Below are positions 1 through 8,050 of a stretch of DNA of 64,000 nt, piece by piece. Both the position numbers and the translations under genes were made by a program. Below the pieces are notes generated by a model, which searched no databases, had not been told where the DNA came from, and worked only from the letters and a program-made list of their open reading frames with translations. Numbering within the stretch: position 1 is the first letter of the stretch; each line of letters starts with the position of its first letter. The stretch comes from Hyalangium versicolor (GTDB lineage: Bacteria; Myxococcota; Myxococcia; Myxococcales; Myxococcaceae), in the NCBI RefSeq assembly GCF_020103695.1, contig NZ_JAHXBF010000033.1:53255-117254 (forward strand). The letters are read 5' to 3'.

Positions 1-388
<388 letters not shown>

Positions 389-391
<3 letters not shown>

Positions 392-673
392 GTGACACTC
401 CTTGGCAATGGGTTCTTCAGACCTGTCCTCTCGAAGATGGGACAGATCACGTCGGGACGACAGGGTTTCGGATGCGAATGGGGCGCCTCCCGTCGCGGGA
501 GCACGTCCAGGTGCAAGCTCGCCTGGCCGGAGGGGGAGCTCGCTCTACGCTCTCCCTGAGCTCAGCTGGGAGGGAGTAGGATAGCACCTGGCTCGCGTCC
601 CTGCCGTGGCGTCTGGCGCCTCCTGGAACGATTTACTCGCACTCGCAGTGCGATGAAAGCTGTAACCGAACGT
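389..673. other. intergenic region upstream of infC
   Basis: No gene is seen in these 285 bases. A short inverted repeat near 634-653 (CGCACT, 3-nt loop, AGTGCG) lies just after the pseudouridine synthase on the minus strand. It may be a weak terminator, but it has no clear T-tract. The rest would be the infC 5' leader. No convincing -35/-10 pair was found; TATCCT on the minus strand near 577-582 is a possible -10 without a good -35. Confidence 0.4.
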
Positions 674-2350
674 TCAGAAAGGAGCCGGGCAGCTGAGTTC
701 AAGGCGTTCGCCCGTTCGGGGGTGGGTGAACGTCATGGATTCGACATGCAGCATCAGGCGCGTGTCTCCGCGGCCGTACAGCGCGTCGCCAACAATCGGA
801 GCGCCGAGGCCGAGCGGGTGCGAGGCGTGCACGCGGAGCTGGTGCGTCCGATCTGTGCGGGGAATGAGGGACACCTGCGTCCGGGTGTCGGTCCGTTGCC
901 TCACGCGCCACTCCGTGACGGCGCGCTTGCCGTGGAGCGGGTCGACGATGTGGCGGGGACGGTCATCGGGATTGGCTCGAAGGGGCAGTTCGATGCTTCC
1001 GTGGTCGCCAGCGATGCGGCCCTCGAGCCAGGCGACATGGCGCCGGTCGGCCTCGCTCCGCGCGAACTGTCTGTGGAGCTCCGCGTGGAGCTCCGGGTTC
1101 CTGGCCACGAGCACGATCCCGGAGAGCTCGGCATCGAGGGGATACAGGACGAGCAGGTCCGCCGAACCTGGGAAGCGTTGCTGGAGGCGCACCAGCACTG
1201 AGTCGCGCAGCGGAGAGTGACGGCCGGGGACGGAGGGCAGGCCGCACGGCTTGTCCACGGCGAGCAGCCATGGATCCTCATAGAGGATCCGCAGTTCATC
1301 CTCCGCTCTCGAAGTCACCTTGGAGTCCGGCGCCGGATCGACGGACAGCCCTTCGAGCATGTACGGCAGGACTCCGCCACACTTGCTGCGGCAGGCCGGG
1401 TAGAACTCGCCCGCGTGTCGATCCCCCGTGAGGGGAGGCGCCCCCCACCAGAACTCGGCGAGCGCGAGCGGTTTGAGACGGTGGCGGTAGGCCTGGGCCA
1501 GGAGCTTCGGCGCGGCGCAGTCGCCCGCGCCACCTGGGGGAGGCTCGGGAGCGAACAGGGAGCCCACGGTCCGCTCTTCGCCGCGCGCGTTCGGGATCAC
1601 ATAGGAGTGAGCGATCTGCTGCCAGAGCTGCCTCGAATAATCGGCGCGCAGTCGTTCGAGCTCGGCGCGGCGCGTGTCGAGTGCTCGGAGCGCTGATTCA
1701 AGGGACTCGCGTTCCTGTTGGTGGGCCTGTTCCAGCCGCTTGCGCTCGAGATTCTCGGCGCGGCTCTCATGAGCCAGCACCTGAAGCGCTGCGCTCCGCT
1801 CGTCATCGCCAACATCCCTGTCCGCCAGCCCCTGGCGCGAGGCATGCCGGAGGCGGCGGTGCTCGTCATGTTGCGTGCGCAGTGCCGCGGTGGCGGCGGC
1901 ATGACGTGCCGTCAGCTCGGCGAGGCGTGCCCGCAGTGCGGCGACCTCGGGACCCTCGCGCAGCTCGGTATGGCGGGCATCGAGCGCATCCAGCTCCGCC
2001 TCTCCAGCGGGCCAGAACGCGGCACGCGCAACTGGATCGAAGAGCGGGGGCGCGAATCCATCGACGTGCCACTGTTCGCCGAGCATGCCCGAGAACCCGC
2101 GCAGGTAGCCGACATGGCCATCCGGAGCGGCGACGACCAGCACCCCGAACATCTTCCCTCGGCCCGGTTTGTTCAGAGCGCCGAGATCGATGCCGCCTGC
2201 CAGCGCACCCTGGCGCAGGCTCCGCTGCAGCTCCTCCGCCGCACGGTGGGCCAGCGGGTGCGGAGGCCCCTCCGCGAACGGACTGGCGAGCCGTACCGGG
2301 AGCTCGGAAGGGGCTGGCTGAGGATCGAAGTACGTCACGACATCTTGCAC
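674..2350 (-). CDS. RluA-family pseudouridine synthase with long N-terminal region
   Basis: Predicted to isomerise uridine to pseudouridine in rRNA or tRNA. The C-terminal third (about 350-558) is an RluA-type catalytic domain: YEDPWLLAVDKPCGLPSVPG, then YPLDAELSG, where the Asp matches the catalytic Asp of the family's HRLDxxTSG motif, and a late RTDRTHQLRVHASHPLG. The N-terminal half (about 10-115, including GRGKMFGVLVV) and a charged coiled coil (about 125-250) resemble the long RluA-like proteins of Vibrio-type bacteria, not classical RluA. Cysteines in PACRSKCGG precede the catalytic domain. The start is uncertain: GTG at 2350 is used; a TTG at 2371 sits inside the upstream terminator tract and a GTG at 2338 is also possible. 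HRLD being YPLD is a variation. Confidence 0.85.
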   Translation of the reverse strand: MQDVVTYFDPQPAPSELPVRLASPFAEGPPHPLAHRAAEELQRSLRQGALAGGIDLGALNKPGRGKMFGVLVVAAPDGHVGYLRGFSGMLGEQWHVDGFAPPLFDPVARAAFWPAGEAELDALDARHTELREGPEVAALRARLAELTARHAAATAALRTQHDEHRRLRHASRQGLADRDVGDDERSAALQVLAHESRAENLERKRLEQAHQQERESLESALRALDTRRAELERLRADYSRQLWQQIAHSYVIPNARGEERTVGSLFAPEPPPGGAGDCAAPKLLAQAYRHRLKPLALAEFWWGAPPLTGDRHAGEFYPACRSKCGGVLPYMLEGLSVDPAPDSKVTSRAEDELRILYEDPWLLAVDKPCGLPSVPGRHSPLRDSVLVRLQQRFPGSADLLVLYPLDAELSGIVLVARNPELHAELHRQFARSEADRRHVAWLEGRIAGDHGSIELPLRANPDDRPRHIVDPLHGKRAVTEWRVRQRTDTRTQVSLIPRTDRTHQLRVHASHPLGLGAPIVGDALYGRGDTRLMLHVESMTFTHPRTGERLELSCPAPF

Positions 2351-2370
2351 AGGCGCACCACCGTACCCCA

Positions 2371-2421
2371 AAAGCGAAGGCCCCCGCCCGACCTGAGAGG
2401 AGCTCAGGCAGGGCGAGGGCC
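2371..2421 (-). terminator. intrinsic terminator of the 13-repeat lipoprotein gene
   Basis: On the minus strand an imperfect 19-bp stem (2403-2421 paired with 2379-2397, 5-nt loop) is followed by TTCGCTTT (2371-2378). It lies between the lipoprotein gene and the pseudouridine synthase, so those two genes are probably separate transcripts. Confidence 0.7.
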
Positions 2422-2449
2422 GTCAGGAGACTGCGCTCGCGAGGGCGGA

Positions 2450-2477
2450 GGAGGGGGCTCGTGGAGGAGCCCCCTCC
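2450..2477 (-). terminator. perfect 10-bp hairpin after the 13-repeat lipoprotein gene
   Basis: GGAGGGGGCT (2450-2459) pairs perfectly with AGCCCCCTCC (2468-2477) across an 8-nt loop, starting 7 bases past the stop codon. There is no T-tract, so it may protect the 3' end of the mRNA or act with the stronger terminator at 2371-2421. Confidence 0.5.
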
Positions 2478-2484
2478 GTCACCG

Positions 2485-5400
2485 TCACGGGCAGATGGTG
2501 CGGTCGTTCAGCGGGTTGATGTGGCCCTCTGCGTTGCCCGTCAGCGACTTCGCGTAGATGCCGCCATCCCAGCTGCCGTTGTTGACCGTCATGTGGGCGT
2601 AGGGCGCCAGCACCGTGCCCCAGAAGCCGTACCCGGAGGCGTTGATCGAGGTCGCATCCACGAAGTTGTAGAGGATGTTGTGCTGATCGACGCCACTGAA
2701 CGAGTGGCCGAAGCCCTGGAGCGTGGCCGCCGACCCGCGGATGTTGACCACCACGAAGGAGCCCGACGGCGCCTCGATGGAGAGCAGCACCGCGCCGGTG
2801 AAGGCACTGGCGTTCACATCGAACACGTTCACGTTGCTGTTCGTACCCTTCAGCATCACGCCACCCCAGCTCTCGCGAGTCGTGGTGCCGTTGGCCGGCA
2901 GGGCGCCCAGGCGAGCGGACACGCTGCGCAGCTCAGCGAAGCGGGCCGCGAAGTCGATCGGCGTGCCCTGCGCGGGCAAGGTGCCCCGCGGGAACGTCAC
3001 GCTCGCGTTGGCGCTGAAGCTGCCGCCGTAGAAGGCATCGCCCCAGACAGCGCCGCGGTTCAGGGTCATGTTGCCACCCGCCACGAGGGTGTTCGCGGTG
3101 TCGTTGGCCGACAGCCCGGAGCCCACCGCGAAGTCCGTCATGGTGATGTTGCCGCCCGCCGCCACCTTGCCGACCACGTCGTGACCGTCGTTGTAGTCAC
3201 CCTCGAGGAAGAGGTTGTAGTCGTTCAGGTGCACCTCGATGCAGCTGTTGGAGCAGGGGCCGACCACCGTGAGCAGGCGCGTCGCCGTGGTGGTGTTGCC
3301 CGCGTCGTCCGTCACGCTGTAGTTGATGGTGTACTGGCCAGCGCGCGTCGGGTCCAGGTTGCTGGAGCGGGTGATGCGCGACGTGAGGTTGCCAGCGCAG
3401 GAGTCAGAGGCCGTGGCGCCCGGATCCACGTAGGGGCCCGCGTTGCACTGGATGGTGGACGCGCCCTCGAGGAGCTGGAGCTGCGGGGCCAGGGTGTCAC
3501 GCACCTTCACGGAGCGGCTGGTCGAGGCGGTGAGGCCCACGCCATCCGCCACCGAGTAGCCCAGCGTGTAGTTGCCCAGGACCGCGGTGTTCACGGAGCC
3601 CGTCTTGACGATGGCGGAGCTCAGGTCGCCAGAGCACACGTCCGAGGCGGTGGCGCCCGGATCCTCGTAGGTGGAGCCGCACTCGAGCGTCTGCGTGGCG
3701 GCGCCGTTCAGCGAGATCGAGGGGGCCAGGGTGTCGATGACGGACACAGCGCGGGCCGAGGCGGCCGTCGCCGTGTTGCCAGCGGCGTCAGACGCCGAGT
3801 AGCCGAGGGTGTAGGAGCCCACGGCGTGGGTGTTGACGGAGCCGTTGGTGACGACGGGCAGGTTGCCCGAGCACACGTCCGTGGCGGTGGCGCCCGGATC
3901 CACATAGGGCGAGCCGCACTGGACCTGCTGGTTGGCCGCACCGAGCACCGTGATGGACGGCGCCAGCGTGTCGCTCACGTTCACGACGCGGGACACGGAG
4001 GGCGCGCTCTGGCCCGCCGGATCCGTCACGTTGTAGACGAGCGTGTAGGCACCCGTCGCGGAGCTGTTCACGCTGCCGGACCGGGTGATGCGGCTGGTCA
4101 TGTCACCGAAGCACGCGTCGTTGGCCACGGCGCCCGGGTCGGTGTACGGCGAGCCGCACTCGAGCGACTGGATGGCCGGGCCGTTGAGGGCCAGGACGGG
4201 CGGAGCGTTGTCGTTCACGGACACCGTGCGGGTGACCGGCGAGGTGACGGTGTTACCCGACGGGTCCGTGGCCGTATAGGTGTAGATGATCTGGCCAGGC
4301 TGGCTCGGGTTGCCCGACTGCGTGGAGGTGACCGGCAGGGCCCCGGCGCACGCGTCGTTCGCCGTGGCGCCCGGATCCACGTAGCTGCCGCCGCACTCGT
4401 ACGTCACATTGAGCGGACCGTTGACGGTGATGACCGGAGCCAGCGTGTCGGTCACCGCCACCGTGCGGCCGGCCGAGACGTTGTGGCCGGCGCCGTCGTT
4501 CGCGCTGTAGGTGAGCGCGTAGCTGGCCGGCACGTGGGTGTTCACCGCGCCCGTCACCGTCACCGGCAGAGCCCCGGCGCACGCGTCGGTCGCCGTGGCG
4601 CCCTGGTCGTTGTACTCCGCACCGCACTCCAGCGACTGGGTGGCCGCGCCGTTGAGCGTCAGCGTCGGCGCCAGCGTGTCGTTCACGGACACCGTGCGGG
4701 TGGCCGAGGCGCTGTGGCCGGCCCCGTCATTCGCGCTGTACGAGATGGCGTAGTTGCCCGGCGAGTGGCTGTTCACCGAGCCGCTCACCGTCACCGGCAC
4801 AACCCCGGCGCACGCGTCGTTCGCCGTGGCGCCCTGCTCGTTGTACTCCGCGCCGCACTCCAGCGACTGGGCGGCCGGGCCGTTGAGCGTCAGCGCAGGC
4901 CCCAGCGTGTCGCGCACCGTCACCGTCCGGCTGGCCGAGACGGAGTGCTCGGAGCCGTCGGTCGCGCTGTAGGAGAGCGCGTAGCTGCCCGGGACCTTGG
5001 GGTTCACCGCGCCGTACACCGACACCGGCAGCGTGCCAGTGCACTGGTCGTTGGCCGAGGCGCCCGGATCCGTGAAGGACGAGCCGCACTCCAGCGCCAG
5101 GTTGGCCGAGCCGTTGAGCGTCAGCGTCGGCGGCAGCGTGTCGCTCACCGTCACCGTGCGCTTCGAGGTCGAGGTGGACTTGTTGCCCGACGCATCCGTC
5201 GCGCTGTACGTCACGTTGTAGGTGCCAGGGGCGCTCGCGTTGACGGCGCCGTTGGCCGTCACCGGCACCGCGCCGGTGCACGCGTCAGAGGCCGAGGCGC
5301 CCGGGTCCGTGTACGTGCCGCCGCACTCCACCGACTGGGTCAGCGGGCCCGTGACGGTGATGGCGGGGCCCTGCGTGTCGCTCACCGTGACGGTGCGGGA

Positions 5401-7698
5401 CACAGGGGCCGCGGCGTTGTTCTTCGGATCCTTCACGTTGTAGGTGAGGGTCTGCGCGCCCAGCTGCTTGTTGTTCACCGTGCCCGTCTTGACGATGGAG
5501 CTGGTCAGGTTGCCGTAGCACAGGTCGCTGGCGGTGGCGCCCGGATCGGTGAAGGCGGAGGCGCACTCCAGCGCGATGTTGGCCGCGCCGAGGAGCGTCA
5601 GCGTCGGCGCCTTCGTGTCGGCCACCGTCACCGAGCGCGCGGACGAAGTACCCAGGTTGCCGGACGGGTCCGTCGCCTTGTAGGTGATGGAGTAGCTGCC
5701 CGGCACCGTGATGTTGAGGTTGCTGTTGAGGATCGACGTTGCCAGGGAGCCGGCGCACGTGTCAGAGGCGCTGGCGCCCGGATCCTCGAAGCCGCTGCCG
5801 CACTCCAACGTCAGGCTCGTCGGGAGGTTCAGGGTGACGGTGGGCTTCGTCCTGTCGCGCACGAAGAGGGTGCGGGTGACCTCGGCGCCGGGCCGGTTGC
5901 CCGAGTCCTTCACGTTGTAGCGGAGCACGTAGTCACCCACCGCGTTCGTGTTCACGCTGCCCGTCTTGACGATGCGGGCCGTCGCGTCGCCCTCGCACTG
6001 GTCGTTGGCCGTCGCGCCCGGGTCCGTATAGGCCGTGGCGCACTCCAGCGTCGTGTCCGTGCCGATGCGCGTGATGACGGGGCCCAGCGTGTCGGCCACG
6101 CTGACCGTGCGGAAGATGTTCTCGGAGACGTTGCCGGACAGGTCCGTGGCGACGTAGCTCACCGAGTAGAAGCCGATCGTCCCCACGCTCACCGTGCCCG
6201 TCCGCGTGATGCGGCTCTGAGCCAGCTGGCCGTCGCACTGGTCGTTGGCCGTGGCGCCCGGATCGGCATACGTGCCGTTCTTGGTGCACTCCACCGACTG
6301 GAACGAGTCGCCGTTGAGGGAGATCGTCGGGGGCAAGGCGTCCTTGACGGTCACCACGCCCGTGCACGAGGCGCTGTTGCCCGCGCGGTCCGTGCAGGTC
6401 AGCGTCGCCGTCGTGTTGCCCTTGCCGAACGGGCCGGCCGGGCTCTGCGTGCAGCCCACCAGGTCCTCGTCCGGATCATAGGAGCCATTGTCGATGCTCG
6501 CGGTGGCGCCGCAGGTGTTGCTGGCCATCACCGTCACGTCCTTGCACAGCGCCTTCGGCGGGGTGCCAGCCAGCAGGGGCCGGGGAATCTTGCAGGACGC
6601 GGAGCACGCGCCCATGGCGCCCGAGGAATCACCGGTCCGGCCATTGGCCTCGCCCTGATCGCACTCCTCGCCGAACGCCGCGTCCACCACGCCGTCGCCG
6701 CACCAGTTGTTCTTGCAGGACCAGGAGCACGTCTCCGAGGCCTTCTGGCCGGACATGGCGGGCTGGCCGTTGAGGCCATCACCCAGGTCGCACTCCTCGC
6801 CGACGGCCTTCTCGGAGGTGCCGCAGCCGGCACCCAGCGTCATGGCGCCGCGCACCAGGATGTAGGGCGCGCCGGTGATCGGCGTCCCACGGCCCGGATC
6901 AGCGGCGTAGTCCGTGTAGACGCGCTGAGCGGGCACGGTCCCGTTGGACTTCGAGGCGATGCCCGCGTACGAGAACGAGCGCTCCGGGTAGCTCGTGAAC
7001 ACGGAGCGAGCCGCGCAGCCGCCCACGCCCGGGAGCATCCCGTCCCAGAGGTCGCGGGAGATGAGGTCGTTGTACATCGGGAACATGTGCGCGGAGTCCG
7101 CGCAGCCGCCGGGAACGCCCTGGACCTTGAAGGTGCCGAACGGCTCGAGCAGCGTCACCGCCGTGTCGGCCGGCGCGTTCATATAGGCGCAGCCCAGCGC
7201 GATGTACATGCCGGTGCGCTTCTGCACCGAGTTGAGCACGTAGTGGATGGAGTTCTGGATCAACGGCTCGATGCCGTTGGCGGAAGGATCCGTGCCGAGG
7301 ATGGCCACATCTCCGTCGACGACGGGGCCCCAGTTGCGGCGGTTGTCGATGGCGGCCTGGAAGGCCTCGGTGCCGGCCTGACAAGCCGAATCACCGATGA
7401 TCAGCGCGCGATAGGTCATGAACTGCTGGACCGTCAGCGCCTTCCACTGCTCGGGGGTGACGATGTCGATCTGCGCATTGGGCGCGTACGTCAGCACGGC
7501 CCGCACTTCGGGGCTCTCCATGGCCCCGCTCACGCTGGTCCCCAGGACCAGCACCTTGTTGGCGGCGTTGAGCTCCTGGTGCGTTGTGCTTGTCGCCAAC
7601 GCAGACGGCTCATTGGACACTGCTTCGGGCTGCTCACTGCATGCACTGGTTGCCAGTGCAGCGGCCAATATGGCCGCACTCCCCACGGTTCTCATCAT
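2485..7698 (-). CDS. giant lipoprotein: novel N-domain, Cys-rich repeats, 13 Ig-like repeats, choice-of-anchor A domain
   Basis: Likely an exported surface lipoprotein of about 1737 residues. Start ATG at 7698 follows GGGGGA by 6 nt and gives a clean signal peptide with lipobox-like TSAC; an ATG 13 codons upstream (7737) is an alternative. Order of parts: unrecognised conserved domain (about 45-300); two Myxococcus/DUF4215-type cysteine motifs with GEECD and CGDGVVD (about 300-385); HYR-like segment (about 386-450); 13 tandem DUF5011-like repeats of about 75-80 residues (about 452-1476), most with ECG, DPGA and DxCxG, so two cysteines per repeat that could form a disulfide; then a choice-of-anchor A domain (about 1482-1735) starting YNLFLEGDYN and containing KVAAGGN. 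The C-terminus (NDRTICP) has no sorting tail. Its tandem paralogue lies upstream at 8032-11895. Function unknown; adhesion or matrix binding is an inference. Confidence 0.88.
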   Translation of the reverse strand: MMRTVGSAAILAAALATSACSEQPEAVSNEPSALATSTTHQELNAANKVLVLGTSVSGAMESPEVRAVLTYAPNAQIDIVTPEQWKALTVQQFMTYRALIIGDSACQAGTEAFQAAIDNRRNWGPVVDGDVAILGTDPSANGIEPLIQNSIHYVLNSVQKRTGMYIALGCAYMNAPADTAVTLLEPFGTFKVQGVPGGCADSAHMFPMYNDLISRDLWDGMLPGVGGCAARSVFTSYPERSFSYAGIASKSNGTVPAQRVYTDYAADPGRGTPITGAPYILVRGAMTLGAGCGTSEKAVGEECDLGDGLNGQPAMSGQKASETCSWSCKNNWCGDGVVDAAFGEECDQGEANGRTGDSSGAMGACSASCKIPRPLLAGTPPKALCKDVTVMASNTCGATASIDNGSYDPDEDLVGCTQSPAGPFGKGNTTATLTCTDRAGNSASCTGVVTVKDALPPTISLNGDSFQSVECTKNGTYADPGATANDQCDGQLAQSRITRTGTVSVGTIGFYSVSYVATDLSGNVSENIFRTVSVADTLGPVITRIGTDTTLECATAYTDPGATANDQCEGDATARIVKTGSVNTNAVGDYVLRYNVKDSGNRPGAEVTRTLFVRDRTKPTVTLNLPTSLTLECGSGFEDPGASASDTCAGSLATSILNSNLNITVPGSYSITYKATDPSGNLGTSSARSVTVADTKAPTLTLLGAANIALECASAFTDPGATASDLCYGNLTSSIVKTGTVNNKQLGAQTLTYNVKDPKNNAAAPVSRTVTVSDTQGPAITVTGPLTQSVECGGTYTDPGASASDACTGAVPVTANGAVNASAPGTYNVTYSATDASGNKSTSTSKRTVTVSDTLPPTLTLNGSANLALECGSSFTDPGASANDQCTGTLPVSVYGAVNPKVPGSYALSYSATDGSEHSVSASRTVTVRDTLGPALTLNGPAAQSLECGAEYNEQGATANDACAGVVPVTVSGSVNSHSPGNYAISYSANDGAGHSASATRTVSVNDTLAPTLTLNGAATQSLECGAEYNDQGATATDACAGALPVTVTGAVNTHVPASYALTYSANDGAGHNVSAGRTVAVTDTLAPVITVNGPLNVTYECGGSYVDPGATANDACAGALPVTSTQSGNPSQPGQIIYTYTATDPSGNTVTSPVTRTVSVNDNAPPVLALNGPAIQSLECGSPYTDPGAVANDACFGDMTSRITRSGSVNSSATGAYTLVYNVTDPAGQSAPSVSRVVNVSDTLAPSITVLGAANQQVQCGSPYVDPGATATDVCSGNLPVVTNGSVNTHAVGSYTLGYSASDAAGNTATAASARAVSVIDTLAPSISLNGAATQTLECGSTYEDPGATASDVCSGDLSSAIVKTGSVNTAVLGNYTLGYSVADGVGLTASTSRSVKVRDTLAPQLQLLEGASTIQCNAGPYVDPGATASDSCAGNLTSRITRSSNLDPTRAGQYTINYSVTDDAGNTTTATRLLTVVGPCSNSCIEVHLNDYNLFLEGDYNDGHDVVGKVAAGGNITMTDFAVGSGLSANDTANTLVAGGNMTLNRGAVWGDAFYGGSFSANASVTFPRGTLPAQGTPIDFAARFAELRSVSARLGALPANGTTTRESWGGVMLKGTNSNVNVFDVNASAFTGAVLLSIEAPSGSFVVVNIRGSAATLQGFGHSFSGVDQHNILYNFVDATSINASGYGFWGTVLAPYAHMTVNNGSWDGGIYAKSLTGNAEGHINPLNDRTICP
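3270..6345 (-). repeat. array of 13 Ig-like (DUF5011-type) coding repeats
   Basis: Thirteen coding units of about 225-240 bp, each opening with a D[TN]xxPxxxLxG-like motif and carrying ECG, DPGA and DxCxG. The adjacent units at about 4450-4680 and 4681-4911 are especially similar at DNA and protein level, which suggests a recent duplication inside the array. These are protein repeats, not CRISPR repeats. Confidence 0.85.
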
Positions 7699-7808
7699 CT
7701 GGCATCCCCCAGGATGAATGGACGACAGCAGCTTCATCTCGGCCCCTTGCGCTGGATTGCCCGGCCGACCACCAGTCGGGGCTCCAGTTTCAGCGAGAGT
7801 TCCCGAAA

Positions 7809-7837
7809 ATCATTACTGTCCTGTTGAAAAGTTGCAA
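7809..7837 (-). promoter_or_regulatory. putative promoter of the 13-repeat lipoprotein gene
   Basis: On the minus strand TTGCAA (7832-7837) is followed after 17 nt by AATGAT (7809-7814). The paralogue has the same layout at 11973-12001. The 41-bp segments 7798-7838 and 11962-12002 align without gaps, conserving an AAATCAT core and TTGCAAG, which supports a shared promoter or operator. The predicted leader is about 100 nt. Confidence 0.55.
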
Positions 7838-7856
7838 GAGGGTTTTAATTGTCTTT

Positions 7857-7918
7857 CGGTTTTTTGCGATCTTGGGGGATCAAGTCTTTTTTTGCGTTCC
7901 CCAGAGGACAAAAAACCG
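7857..7918. repeat. AT-rich inverted repeat upstream of the lipoprotein promoter
   Basis: CGGTTTTTTG (7857-7866) and CAAAAAACCG (7909-7918) form a perfect 10-bp inverted repeat. The stretch between them has a run of seven T and a smaller inverted repeat (CTTG...CAAG, 7871-7884). This is one of the most AT-rich tracts of the window and lies just upstream of the promoter at 7809-7837. It could be a regulator or nucleoid-protein site, or a second terminator for the upstream paralogue. Confidence 0.45.
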
Positions 7919-7951
7919 GTGGGTTTTTGTCTGGTTTGGTGTGTGTGTATG

Positions 7952-7990
7952 CCAAAAAGAAAGAGGAGGGAGCGCATGCGCCCCCTCCTC
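7952..7990 (-). terminator. intrinsic terminator of the 7-repeat lipoprotein gene
   Basis: On the minus strand a 13-bp stem (7978-7990 with 7963-7975, one G-U pair, very short loop) is followed by TTTCTTTTTGG (7952-7962). It starts about 40 bases after the stop codon. This is the clearest Rho-independent terminator in the window. Confidence 0.85.
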
Positions 7991-8014
7991 AATCACTCAT
8001 CAAACGCTTGCTTT

Positions 8015-8050
8015 GGGCAGACGGAGCGGCGTTACGGGCAGACGGAGCGG
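8015..8050 (-). repeat. 21-nt in-frame tandem duplication across a stop codon
   Basis: The 15-mer GGGCAGACGGAGCGG occurs at 8015-8029 and 8036-8050, a 21-nt period, with the TAA stop of the 7-repeat lipoprotein (8032-8034) between them. Readthrough would repeat the C-terminal RSVCP motif before another stop about 13 codons on. Confidence 0.7.

Noticed and set aside
555..595. tRNA-like D-arm sequence (GAGCTCAGCTGGGAGGGAGTAGGATAGCACC)
   Set aside because: It looks like a tRNA D-arm, but no acceptor stem, anticodon arm or TpsiC arm follows.
3270..6345. Tandem repeats considered as CRISPR or satellite DNA
   Set aside because: Units are about 230 bp, stay in frame, diverge at silent sites and encode Ig-like domains.
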